A stretch of 54,733 nucleotides of DNA from Yeguia hominis (lineage in GTDB: Bacteria; Bacillota; Clostridia; Oscillospirales; Acutalibacteraceae): contig NZ_JACRSN010000021.1 of NCBI RefSeq assembly GCF_014384705.1, forward strand, positions 1-54,733, written 5' to 3'. The position numbers and the translations under genes are program-made. Under the pieces are notes generated by a model. That model ran no database searches. It was not told where the DNA came from and saw only the letters and a list, made by a program, of their open reading frames with translations. Below, piece after piece: positions 1 through 8,362 of this stretch. Within the stretch, counting starts at the first letter, position 1, and each line of letters starts with the position of its first letter.

Positions 1-1
1 C

Positions 2-562
2 TTCCAGTGGCTGCGCGGGCGCGGTTTGGACGGCGTAAAGCTCCTCGTCGGCGACAAGTGCATGGGGATGCTGGAGGCCGTGGGCGAAGTGTTTCCGGAG
101 GCCAAATACCAGCGCTGCACCGTGCATTTCTACCGCAATGTCTTCTCTGTTGTGCCAAAATCAAAGGTCAAAATTGCAGCGAAAATGCTCAAGGCGATCC
201 ACGCGCAGGAGAGCAAGAAAGTCTCCCGCGAGAAGACAAGAGCTGTCGTTGCCGAGCTGAGAGCGATGAAGCTGAAGGAGGCTGCCAAGAAGGTCGAGAA
301 CGGCATTGAGGAGACGCTGACCTACTGCGATTTTCCCAGCGAGCACTGGACGCGTATCCGCACCAACAATGCGATCGAACGGCTGAACCGTGAGATCCGC
401 CGCAGGACGCGTGTGGTGGGAACGTTCCCCGATGGGAACTCTGCGCTGATGCTGGTCTGTGCAAGGCTGCGTCATGTGGCGGAAACGCAGCGGGGCAACA
501 AGAAGCACATGAATATGAAGCATCTGGAGGCGGCTTTGAACGACGTCCCTATTGCCGGTTGA
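2..562 (+). CDS. IS256-family (mutator-type) transposase, 3' part only
   Basis: The window opens inside this gene, so the N-terminal half is missing; about 186 residues remain to a TGA stop. The readable part matches the C-terminal half of IS256-family DDE transposases: KLLVGDKCMGMLEAVGEVFP, the block QRCTVHFYRNV, and the final TNNAIERLNREIRRRTRVVG, which carries the catalytic glutamate of the DDE triad. No frameshift is visible in the part present, so the element may be intact upstream. The base composition is richer in GC than the surrounding genes, which fits recent transfer. The family assignment is firm; activity cannot be judged. Confidence 0.9.
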   Translation, partial: FQWLRGRGLDGVKLLVGDKCMGMLEAVGEVFPEAKYQRCTVHFYRNVFSVVPKSKVKIAAKMLKAIHAQESKKVSREKTRAVVAELRAMKLKEAAKKVENGIEETLTYCDFPSEHWTRIRTNNAIERLNREIRRRTRVVGTFPDGNSALMLVCARLRHVAETQRGNKKHMNMKHLEAALNDVPIAG

Positions 563-587
563 CTTCATTAAGCCGAAGTCTGCAAAT

Positions 588-616
588 AATTATGCGCATA
601 AATCTTGACAGTACCC
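588..616. repeat. Probable right terminal end of the IS256-type element
   Basis: About 25 bp after the transposase stop lies a perfect palindrome TTATGCGCATAA (591-602) followed by ATCTTGACAGTACCC. The position and the GACAGT-type terminus fit an IS256-family terminal inverted repeat. The left end lies outside the window, so the repeat could not be matched and the exact border is inferred. Confidence 0.45.
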
Positions 617-700
617 AAAAGGTGGATATTGAAAAAATTAAACACAAAAATCCGCAATAAATTCAAAGAAGCACGATTTTGTACGCCAATTGTAGGTTTG

Positions 701-1180
701 TCAAACAAAATGGACAGCGAACTCGGAGGGAGAGAGCCAGCGGAGTGGTCTCATGGGTAAGTTGTTAGAGCGACGATTGTGAACGGCAAGCTGCTTTGTG
801 AAATCATCCAGAGAATAGAAAGCGTGGCAGGAGTAAAAACGTTTCTGATCCTCGCGGCGGTTGCGCTCGACCTTGCCGTTGTGGCGCGGGGTATACGGGC
901 GAATGAGCTTGTGCCGAACGCCCAGCTCAGCGGCAGTCTTTTCAAATAGCGTCGGTAAGTCGCGATTGCTGCCAGAAAAGCGGTTCGTAAACTCGAAGCC
1001 GTTGTCCGTCTGGACACACTCCGCCTTGATGCCGCGGCGCGCATACCACACTGTCAGTCTGCGAAGGAAGTCCGCCGAGGAATAGGCAGACTGCTCCGGA
1101 TAGGCGGCGAGGAAACGCAGGCGCGTGAACTCGTCAATGGCGGTGTACTGGAACAGCCGAAGCTCCGGATTCGCATGCAC
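701..1180 (-). pseudogene. IS481-like transposase, 5'-truncated
   Basis: About 159 residues of an rve-type integrase core read on the minus strand: YTAIDEFTRLRFLAAYPEQS, then the second catalytic Asp in QTDNGFEFTNRF, then RHKLIRPYTPRHNGKVER with the catalytic Glu, and HNRRSNNLPMRPL near the end. This is the C-terminal part of an IS481-family transposase. The helix-turn-helix half and the first catalytic region are absent. Upstream of residue 1 the frame continues only into the IS256-type end at 1181-1206, so the gene was cut by that insertion. It cannot make a working transposase. Confidence 0.85.
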
Positions 1181-1206
1181 GAGACCATCCCATACTTTGT
1201 GTAAAC
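1181..1206. repeat. IS256-type terminal repeat interrupting the IS481 gene
   Basis: GAGACCATCCCATACTTTGT followed by GTAAA abuts the exact point where IS481 transposase homology stops. The pattern ending in TTTGTGTAAA resembles the ends of other IS256-family elements. It differs from the end at 588-616, so two IS256 subtypes seem to have been here. No transposase belonging to this end is visible nearby. Confidence 0.4.
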
Positions 1207-1402
1207 AGCACGTAATTTAAAATTTTACAAGTTAAAACGTTCCATGAGACATGTTTCGGCCGACTTGCTTGGCGAGATAGCCGCAAACCATTTTGATGAC
1301 CTCCTTGTGCAAGTTAATGTCATGCTCGCAGAAAAACGCATGGAACCTTAAAACAGGACATATAGATAGGAAAGAACGCTACCTAAAAAGGGGGAGAGGA
1401 GC

Positions 1403-2155
1403 ATGCATTGCTGTATTCGCGGCAGCCGGGTTCTTTGGAGTGCGGTGGTTTTCTTGTTTGTCGGATTATGTATTCTGTTTTCGGTGCTGACTGCATTTTC
1501 TTATAAAAGGATTGCCAAAGAGGCGGGCGCGCTTTCTGCGGAGATGCCTGCGCCACGGATTGTTTTAGACGCCGGTCATGGCGGGGAGGACGGCGGAGCG
1601 GCTGCGGCTAGCGGAATGCTGGAAAAAGAGGTCAATCTTTCTATTACGCTTGTTTTGCAGAATTTATTGGAAGCATCCGGGTTTCAGGTCGTCATGACAC
1701 GGGATGCAGATGTTGATTTAGGCGAAAAATCACTTTCCAGTGTCCGCGAACGGAAGGTCTCCGATCTACATAACCGGAGGAAGCTCCTCGAGGAAACACA
1801 AAATCCAATGCTGATCAGCATCCACCAAAATTTTTTTACGGAGCCGCAATATAGCGGCGCGCAAATTTTCTATTCCACGAATCTTCCGGAAAGCGAAACG
1901 CTTTCTTCCGCGATTCAAAATCGGATTGTTTCGCTGCTCCAACCGGAAAACAAGCGGGAAATCAAACCGGCGGGGGAGTCGATCTATCTTTTACGGAACG
2001 CACAGTGTCCGGCTGTCATTGTAGAATGCGGCTTTCTTTCCAATCCGGAAGAGGCAGCCAAACTTTCTGATGAAGCCTATCAGAAGCAAATGGCATTTTC
2101 CATTTACTGTGGGATTTTAGATTATTTTGCGGCTGCTGAAGCACCGCAGATGTGA
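1403..2155 (+). CDS. cwlD: N-acetylmuramoyl-L-alanine amidase, CwlD type
   Basis: This is a 250-residue Amidase_3 protein. It has an N-terminal hydrophobic anchor (about residues 10-33) and an extracytoplasmic zinc-amidase domain. Visible zinc and catalytic motifs are LDAGHGGEDGG (His), EKEVNL (Glu), SIHQNF (His) and VIVECGFLSNPEE (Glu). The length, single domain and sporulating context fit CwlD, which removes stem peptides so that muramic-delta-lactam can be made in the spore cortex. A strong GGGGGAGAGGA site precedes the ATG. Upstream lies GCATGGA, 14 bp, CATATAGA, only a weak match to a sigma-E promoter. The IS debris sits directly upstream and may have removed an older promoter. Another Amidase_3 role is possible. 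Confidence 0.8.
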   Translation: MHCCIRGSRVLWSAVVFLFVGLCILFSVLTAFSYKRIAKEAGALSAEMPAPRIVLDAGHGGEDGGAAAASGMLEKEVNLSITLVLQNLLEASGFQVVMTRDADVDLGEKSLSSVRERKVSDLHNRRKLLEETQNPMLISIHQNFFTEPQYSGAQIFYSTNLPESETLSSAIQNRIVSLLQPENKREIKPAGESIYLLRNAQCPAVIVECGFLSNPEEAAKLSDEAYQKQMAFSIYCGILDYFAAAEAPQM

Positions 2156-2201
2156 TGCTATATCGTAAATTAAATGGAAAGGAAAAGCAGAGCGAGCAGA
2201 C

Positions 2202-2230
2202 TTGTTTTGAATACAAAAATTCGATATAAT
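2202..2230 (+). promoter_or_regulatory. Sigma-A-type promoter for radA
   Basis: TTGTTT (2202-2207), a 17-bp spacer and TATAAT (2225-2230). It lies between the cwlD stop and the radA start and gives an untranslated leader of about 145 nt. Confidence 0.6.
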
Positions 2231-2381
2231 AAATATGTCTTCCGGAAACACATGTTTGGGGAGGAAATGTCGGTTGCTCTAGCAGTTTTCTTCCTTTGCG
2301 CGCGGTGTTTTTTCACCAAATTCGGTAATTGCGATGTTTAAATTCCGGGGAAATTGGAAAAAGAATGAAGGCGGTAATGCG

Positions 2382-3767
2382 ATGCCTGCAAAACAGAAAA
2401 CGATTTTTATTTGTTCAGAGTGCGGATTTGAGTCTCCGAAATGGTTTGGACAATGTCCTGGATGCCGGGAATGGAATACCATGGAAGAAGTCATGCAGGA
2501 TGCGCCGGCCAAAAAAGGGACACTTGGCGTATCTGCTTCCGGCAGCAAAGCGCGTACGTCTGCACCGATTCGAATCTCAGAAATCAGTACAGAGTCGGAA
2601 TCACGGTATCATACGGGTCTGAGTGAATTGGATCGTGTACTGGGCGGAGGCATTGTAAAGGGGTCGCTCATTCTGATCAGCGGAGATCCCGGAATCGGCA
2701 AATCGACCATCCTGCTGCAAATTTGTGAATATCTCGGAAATAGTCTCAAGCTTTTATATATCACCGGTGAGGAATCCAAACGGCAGATCCGTCTGCGTGC
2801 AGGAAGACTCGGCGTTTCCAGCCAAAATCTTTATGTGCTGGCCGAAACGGATCTGGGACATATTCTCAATGAGGTGATTGCGGAAAAGCCCGATCTGATT
2901 ATGGTAGACTCGATTCAGACGATGAACCTTTCTGAGCTTTCCTCTTCGCCGGGAAGCGTTTCGCAGGTTCGGGAATGTACGAATGCCATTATGCGTGTTT
3001 CAAAGGCGATGGACATTCCGGCAATTATTGTCGGACACGTGAACAAAGAAGGGGCAATTGCCGGTCCGAAGGTATTGGAACACATTGTAGATGCGGTTCT
3101 GTATTTTGAAGGTGACCGGCAGCATACATACCGGATTCTGCGCGCAGTCAAAAATCGGTATGGTCCAACGAATGAAATCGGTGTTTTTGACATGGGAAAT
3201 GACGGGTTAAAGCAGGTGGAAAATCCATCCTCTGTGATGCTTTCCGGACGTCCGGAGCATGTCAGCGGCACCTGTGTGACCTGTATTATCGAAGGAACGC
3301 GCCCATTGCTCGCGGAAATTCAGGGCCTGGCAACGACGACCAGTTTCGGAAATCCGCGAAGAATGTCTACCGGATTTGATTATAACCGCATGTCGCTCTT
3401 GCTGGCTGTTTTGGAAAAACGCGCCGGCTACTATTTCTCGAATTTAGATACCTATGTGAATGTGGTCGGCGGATTGCGGCTCGATGAACCGGCTGTCGAT
3501 CTGGCGGTCGCCATGGCGCTTGTTTCCAGCTTGAAGGATACGGCCATCCGCAGCGACACGATAGTGTTCGGAGAAATTGGCCTGACCGGAGAAATCCGCA
3601 CCGTCACACACGCAGAACAGCGTATCGCCGAGGCACATCGTTTGGGCTTCCGGCGTTGTATTCTTCCGTACTATAATCAAAAGGGAAGAAATTTGCCGGC
3701 GAACGACAGTTTTGAAATTATTGGTGTAAAAACGGTTCGGGAGGCCTTTGAGGCTGCCGCAGAATAG
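2382..3767 (+). CDS. radA: DNA repair protein RadA
   Basis: RadA (Sms) is a RecA-like ATPase that helps branch migration and processing of recombination intermediates. The 461-residue product has the N-terminal C4 zinc finger (CSECGFESPKWFGQCPGC), the Walker A motif GDPGIGKST, the RadA-specific motif KNRYGPTNEIGVF, and a C-terminal Lon-like domain with GGLRLDEPAVDLAVA. The ATG at 2382 was chosen over an in-frame ATG at 2334 because GAAGGCGG lies just upstream and the zinc-finger protein normally starts a few residues before its first Cys pair. It has its own promoter and a terminator at 3949-3979. In many Firmicutes radA is next to disA, which is absent here. Confidence 0.96.
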   Translation: MPAKQKTIFICSECGFESPKWFGQCPGCREWNTMEEVMQDAPAKKGTLGVSASGSKARTSAPIRISEISTESESRYHTGLSELDRVLGGGIVKGSLILISGDPGIGKSTILLQICEYLGNSLKLLYITGEESKRQIRLRAGRLGVSSQNLYVLAETDLGHILNEVIAEKPDLIMVDSIQTMNLSELSSSPGSVSQVRECTNAIMRVSKAMDIPAIIVGHVNKEGAIAGPKVLEHIVDAVLYFEGDRQHTYRILRAVKNRYGPTNEIGVFDMGNDGLKQVENPSSVMLSGRPEHVSGTCVTCIIEGTRPLLAEIQGLATTTSFGNPRRMSTGFDYNRMSLLLAVLEKRAGYYFSNLDTYVNVVGGLRLDEPAVDLAVAMALVSSLKDTAIRSDTIVFGEIGLTGEIRTVTHAEQRIAEAHRLGFRRCILPYYNQKGRNLPANDSFEIIGVKTVREAFEAAAE

Positions 3768-3906
3768 TTGGGGGAGCAGCAGCGTGTTTTAAGTCAATTT
3801 TATGCACGCATCCTCCAGTGTGATTGGTGATCAGCGTTGGCGTTTCCAAACAGCAGTACCCTTCCTTCTGGTAGACGCAATCTTCATTGCACGGAATGAA
3901 CCCCAC
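3718..3906 (-). CDS. Small Cys-rich conserved clostridial protein
   Basis: About 62 residues, beginning GFIPCNEDCVYQKEGYCC and continuing LETPTLITNHTGGCVH. The spacing C-x3-C-x6-GYC followed by a later GCVH resembles a widespread small clostridial family often mislabelled as hydroxymyristoyl-ACP dehydratase; its function is unknown and metal binding is a guess. GTG at 3906 is preferred because AGAAGGGTGG lies about 9 bp upstream; TTG at 3912 is the alternative. The last 50 bp run antisense over the end of radA. The family assignment is from memory of the motif and moderately sure. Confidence 0.55.
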   Translation of the reverse strand: MGFIPCNEDCVYQKEGYCCLETPTLITNHTGGCVHKIDLKHAAAPPTILRQPQRPPEPFLHQ

Positions 3907-3948
3907 AAGCAAAAACCACCCTTCTCATAGATCCCATGGCCTTTTTTG

Positions 3949-3979
3949 CCGCATCAGCTTTTGCTGGTGCGGTTTTTTT
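3949..3979 (+). terminator. Rho-independent terminator of radA
   Basis: CCGCATCAGC, loop TTTT, GCTGGTGCGG, then seven T. The stem is 10 bp with one G-T pair. It ends the radA transcript beyond the antisense small gene, so the radA mRNA is fully antisense to that gene. Confidence 0.9.
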
Positions 3980-4100
3980 CTGTCCATAGTGTGTGATTGG
4001 ATGTGCGGAAATATTCGCGAGAAAAGGATCATAATTTTGATGCGCAATCATAAAATAAAGGCTGTTGAGAAATTTTAGAAAGCAGGGAGGAAAAGGGTGG

Positions 4101-5006
4101 ATGAAAAAAGCCGTCATGCTGATCCTGGTCACGGTGTGCTGCATTTTACTGATCGGATATGCGGGTGTGTTTTACAAAAATTCAATTGTAAAGGTTGATG
4201 CTGTTACAGCTGGTTTTGCACAAGGAGTCGAGTATGTATCCTGTACAGGTAATATAGAATACACAAACGAAAAGCCAATATATGCAAAGTCTGCAACCTT
4301 AACAGATGAAGTCCTCGCCGCCAGTGGATGTACGGTGAGCAAGGGAGATGTTCTTATGCGAGGATATTCTGCGACCGGTACTTCTTCCGAACTTACGTAT
4401 CTTACAGACCACTTGCTGGAGATTCAAGCGCCGGTTTCCGGAACAGTGGTTTCTGTTCGAGCGAAAGCTGGTGAATTTCTATATCCAGGAGAAAAAGCAT
4501 TTGTAATTGCCAATTCTGATGAAATGCAGGTCCGTCTTTTTGTGAATGAAGCGAATATCAGCGCCGTTAAAACCGGACAAAAAACGAGAATTACCGGAAG
4601 TGGATTTCAAAACACCTACACTGGTACCGTCTCTGAAATTTCCTCGGAAGCAGTTCAAAGCGCCTCATCAGCAGGCGGCGATACAAGTGTGGAGGTATTG
4701 GTTCGGATCGATCATCCCGCAGCAGAATTAAAGCCTGGGCTCACTTCATCTGTAAAGATTATTACTTCACAAGAAAAACAGAGCTTGATTTTGCCATACG
4801 AAACCGTAAAGGCTGATGAATTTGGCAAGGAATACGTGTATACAATACAAGACGGACGTGCCGTTCAAACACCGGTGATTACCGGAAAAGAATTCAGTAA
4901 TGGATTTGAAATTCTGGATGGAATTTCAGAAAAAGACCAGATTGTTCTGCAGCCGGATTTGGTTTCTGACGGAACACATGTTTTTATTTGTCAGGAGGAG
5001 CAGTGA
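4101..5006 (+). CDS. Membrane fusion / HlyD-type periplasmic adaptor subunit
   Basis: A 301-residue protein with an N-terminal signal anchor (KKAVMLILVTVCCILLIGYA). It has a split lipoyl-like beta-barrel region (around IQAPVSGTVVSVRAKAGEFL) and the beta-barrel domain with VRLFVNEANISAVKTGQ, then a C-terminal membrane-proximal domain. This is the MacA/YknX type of adaptor. The ATG at 4101 follows GGGAGGAAAAGGGTGG; an earlier in-frame ATG at 4065 has no site. The next gene is an FtsX-type permease starting one base after this stop, so the pair is co-translated. The hairpin coiled coil is very short or absent, as in some Gram-positive members. Confidence 0.85.
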   Translation: MKKAVMLILVTVCCILLIGYAGVFYKNSIVKVDAVTAGFAQGVEYVSCTGNIEYTNEKPIYAKSATLTDEVLAASGCTVSKGDVLMRGYSATGTSSELTYLTDHLLEIQAPVSGTVVSVRAKAGEFLYPGEKAFVIANSDEMQVRLFVNEANISAVKTGQKTRITGSGFQNTYTGTVSEISSEAVQSASSAGGDTSVEVLVRIDHPAAELKPGLTSSVKIITSQEKQSLILPYETVKADEFGKEYVYTIQDGRAVQTPVITGKEFSNGFEILDGISEKDQIVLQPDLVSDGTHVFICQEEQ

Positions 5007-5007
5007 C

Positions 5008-6201
5008 GTGATTTTTGATCTTTTTCGCAATGCGTTTCGAAATCTGCGTCATAAAAAAGGGCGCAGTATTTTAACAATTTCTTCTGTAGCGATTGGAGCG
5101 GCTGCTGTCATTGTGATCGGAAGCATCGGAGAATGCGGCACAGCGATTTTGAGCACGGAACTTGACAATATGGGAATGGGCGGTTTTACAATTGCGGTCG
5201 ATTCTGAAACCAATTCCACCGGAAAATTATTGTCAGAGGATCTGACCCTTGTCAAAAATGAAACAGATGTACAAGATGCTTCTCCAATCCTGGTATATAA
5301 CGGCAATGTCTCGCATCGAGATGTGGAAGAAGATGTGTTGCTTTGGGGTGTTGATGAAACAGCGGATGATATTGTATCGATCCAGCCTTTATACGGCCGA
5401 ACGCTCACAAAGTTTGATATTCAGTCCCAAAATCAGGTTTGTTTGGTGGATGCAGAAATTGCAAAAGCATTTTATTTCCGGGACAATATTGTGGGCAAAA
5501 CAATCTATTTAAATTGTATGGGCACACAACAAGCATTTGAGGTGATCGGCGTTGTAAAGACCGGAGGCGGTTTACTCCAAAATCTCATTGGAAATTATGT
5601 CCCATCGTTTGTTTATGTACCGGTATCAACCCTACAGGCATTGACACAGCGAAATGATTTCGACCGAATCGCCGTAAAAGCAACCGAAAATGCGGATCCG
5701 GTTCAGGCTGGAAACCTTATTTCGCAGAAATTGGATCGCAAAAGCCAAACAACGCACGGATATATCATCACAAACCTTTCTAATCAACGTGACCAGCTCT
5801 TGAATATTTTGGAGATGGTAACGCTGGTGCTTATTGTAATCGGTGCAATTTCATTACTCGTGTCCGGACTGGGAATTATGACGGTCATGTTGGTTTCTGT
5901 CAGTGAACGTACGAAAGAAATTGGAATCAAAAAATCGATCGGCGCAAAACGATCGCGTATTTTGCAGGAGTTTTTAGCAGAAGCAATGCTGGTTACGGCG
6001 TTTGGCAGCATGGTTGGCATCTTGGTCGGAGTAGGAATTTCCTGGATTGGAGCAACTATTTTGCAAGTGCAGTTAATACCAAATTTTTCCGTTTTAATTG
6101 GGACGTTTTGGGGATCCGTTTTAATCGGAGGTGTATTTGGCGTTTATCCGGCAGCGAAAGCATCCAAATTGGATCCAGCGGTCGCGTTGCGGGAATCATA
6201 A
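5008..6201 (+). CDS. MacB-like ABC transporter permease (FtsX family)
   Basis: About 397 residues. TM1 comes soon after RHKKGRSILTISSVAIG. A large extracytoplasmic MacB-PCD domain follows (about 50-270), then the FtsX core with three helices (about 280-395) containing ERTKEIGIKKSIGAKRSRIL and the C-terminal PAAKASKLDPAVALR. The GTG at 5008 follows AGGAGGAGCAGTGAC, one base after the adaptor gene stop. MacB proper carries an N-terminal ATPase, and YknZ-type permeases have a separate ATPase gene. Neither is present here: the adaptor is upstream and a gene-poor gap lies downstream. The ATPase is either encoded elsewhere or lost. Confidence 0.88.
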   Translation: MIFDLFRNAFRNLRHKKGRSILTISSVAIGAAAVIVIGSIGECGTAILSTELDNMGMGGFTIAVDSETNSTGKLLSEDLTLVKNETDVQDASPILVYNGNVSHRDVEEDVLLWGVDETADDIVSIQPLYGRTLTKFDIQSQNQVCLVDAEIAKAFYFRDNIVGKTIYLNCMGTQQAFEVIGVVKTGGGLLQNLIGNYVPSFVYVPVSTLQALTQRNDFDRIAVKATENADPVQAGNLISQKLDRKSQTTHGYIITNLSNQRDQLLNILEMVTLVLIVIGAISLLVSGLGIMTVMLVSVSERTKEIGIKKSIGAKRSRILQEFLAEAMLVTAFGSMVGILVGVGISWIGATILQVQLIPNFSVLIGTFWGSVLIGGVFGVYPAAKASKLDPAVALRES

Positions 6202-7299
6202 GTTTTTATGCAATTTTTATGGCGCTGCAGATTCCGTGGCATCAGTCTGGGTACAAACCTGATAAAATAAAGAAATTTTGAAGAACGCAGGATATCGGTA
6301 GCTATAATATAAAAATAAATAGAAAGAAAAAAATCATGAGAAAACGCTCCGAATAAGCTAGCAAAAAACAATTGCGGGTTTATAGGAGCTTATTTATTTT
6401 AAGAAATTTCTTTGCGTCAATTGCGTTGATTGAAAGATTCCGAATCTTGTTTTTATGTTTTCCAACATTTTGAAGTTGAAGCCAACCGCATATGAACAAT
6501 GCAAACAAAGGAAGATGAATCTGCAGGCCAATCGGGAAATGAACTTTAAAATTAGTTTTGGTCTGATACTTGATAGATAAATTAATTATCGAAGATCTGC
6601 TTGTAAACTTAATGCGCAATAAAAGCTGAGGGCGATGCTTGAAATTGCTTTATGCAAACGAAATTTGGTTTTCGAACTGATCGGCCTGAATATCCAAGAT
6701 ATCAGCCTTAGTCTGTGGATTGCTGTTTCGCGTCGATAGTCAAATATATATCGTAATAAAAAAGCGCACAGAGCGTAACTGGCCTCAGAAGCACGCAGAA
6801 ACCCACTTTGCTAAGTCTGGCCACAGGCCCACACAGGGTTACAAAGGTCCAATTTACCAGCCGTTCGAGCGTCAGCGTGCGGAAAAATGCTTTGGGTGCT
6901 CCCTTAATTATACAAAATATTCATTTTGTATAATAGATATTAGATCATGGAGCGGTAGAATGATTATCATTGCTTGTTTATTCCGTGCTTTATTAATGAT
7001 TGCTTTTTCCTTCATCATATCGTTCCTCTTTTCTTTACTTCGTACGGCAAAAGATGCGTCCGTTATAGCCGGCCTTTTACTATAAGAATTTGAATGTCGA
7101 TTATCTTTGCTGCTGTATCATCTGGTATACCGATCCGCACTGCAGTCGGCCCACAAGCTGGTTCAGGTTTTGTTTCTGCATCGTTCGATCTTTCCTTACC
7201 GTCAAATGGAACACAACGATTACTCGAAGATTTGTTCTGCTATGCGTAACGCTTCCAACTGCTCAATGATCTTTTTATAACTTTATAACTGAAAATTTC
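6202..7299. other. Gene-poor gap with no recognisable gene
   Basis: About 1.1 kb lies between the permease and the recombinase. Open frames exist (6380-6619 minus, 6720-7085 plus) but they lack ribosome binding sites, have biased composition and match no family I know. The stretch around 6770-6900 is richer in GC than its flanks and could be a decayed insertion. The missing ATPase of the transporter was not found here in any frame. Nothing else is supported. Confidence 0.5.
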
Positions 7300-7328
7300 T
7301 TGCATTTTCCTATGGTTTCCATTACAAT
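7300..7328 (+). promoter_or_regulatory. Promoter for the recombinase-permease pair
   Basis: TTGCAT (7300-7305), a 17-bp spacer, TACAAT (7323-7328), 37 bp before the start codon. Confidence 0.6.
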
Positions 7329-7364
7329 CAAAGATAGAATCCACAATAAGGGGCTAATTGCCGA

Positions 7365-8345
7365 ATGAAGCAGGATCTCTTTTCTGAAGCACCGGCCTTG
7401 GTGCGTGAATTTCTCGGTTATCAAAGCACAGTAAAAGGACGTTCTCCCAAGACAGTTACCGAATACTATCTGGATTTGCGCACTTTTTTTCGTTACTTAA
7501 AATATACCAATGGCAGCGTTTCGCCAGATACGCCGTTTCAGGAAATCTCCATTGCAGATGTGACGGAAGAAATGATCACATCCGTTACCTTAACACAAGT
7601 GTTTGAATATATGAATTTTCTGATTTCTGAGCGCGATAACCATGCTGCCTCCCGACAAAGAAAAACCTCCAGTCTTCGGATGTTCTACAAGTTTTTGACG
7701 AATCAAAAGCATCTTATGGACGTCAGCCCTCTGCAGCAGCTGGAATCCCCCAAACAGAAGAAATCGCTTCCAAAATATTTGACCTTAGAGCAAAGTCTAG
7801 AACTTCTAAATGCCATTGATGGCCCTTATAAAGAGCGCGATTATTGCATGATTACGCTCTTTTTAAACTGCGGCATGCGGCTTTCTGAGCTTGTGGGGCT
7901 AAATTTGTCTGACATTCGCAAAGACGCTACGGTGATCCGGGTTGTCGGTAAGGGCAACAAAGAACGCATTGTGTATCTAAATGATGCCTGCAAAACAGCA
8001 ATTCAGCGTTATCTTGCCGTTCGACCGCATGAAGGACTCAGAGACCGTGACGCGCTGTTTATCAGCAAGCAGCGCAAACGAATCAGCCCGAAGACGGTTC
8101 AATATCTTGTTAAGAAATATCTGGGAGAAATTGATCTGAAAAGCGGCGGATATTCTGTTCATAAACTGCGCCATACTGCTGCAACCCTGATGTATCAATA
8201 TGGACACGTTGACATCCGGGTGCTAAAAGACATTCTTGGCCACGAAAATTTAGGCACCACGGAAATCTATACCCATCTTTCGGACAAGCAGATGGAAAAT
8301 GCTGTAAATGCAAGTCCGCTGGCAAAAGTCAAATCAAAAAAATAA
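7365..8345 (+). CDS. Tyrosine recombinase, XerC/XerD type
   Basis: A 326-residue site-specific recombinase. The N-terminal SAM-like core-binding domain spans about 1-125 and the catalytic domain about 150-315. Catalytic residues can be read: Arg in NCGMRLSELVGLN, Lys in VGKGNKERIVYLN, the H-x-x-R of HKLRHTAATLMYQYG, His in LGHENLGTT, and the nucleophile Tyr in EIYTHLS. It is probably a Xer protein acting on chromosome dimers, because a second recombinase at 16532-17422 is the better XerD and this one would then be the XerC partner. A role in a lost mobile element cannot be excluded. AAGGGG precedes the ATG. Confidence 0.88.
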   Translation: MKQDLFSEAPALVREFLGYQSTVKGRSPKTVTEYYLDLRTFFRYLKYTNGSVSPDTPFQEISIADVTEEMITSVTLTQVFEYMNFLISERDNHAASRQRKTSSLRMFYKFLTNQKHLMDVSPLQQLESPKQKKSLPKYLTLEQSLELLNAIDGPYKERDYCMITLFLNCGMRLSELVGLNLSDIRKDATVIRVVGKGNKERIVYLNDACKTAIQRYLAVRPHEGLRDRDALFISKQRKRISPKTVQYLVKKYLGEIDLKSGGYSVHKLRHTAATLMYQYGHVDIRVLKDILGHENLGTTEIYTHLSDKQMENAVNASPLAKVKSKK

Positions 8346-8362
8346 AGGGAATGTTGCCAATC

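Noticed and set aside
6720..7085. 121-residue frame in the gap after the permease
   Set aside because: No ribosome binding site and an abrupt change of composition halfway; not convincing as a gene.
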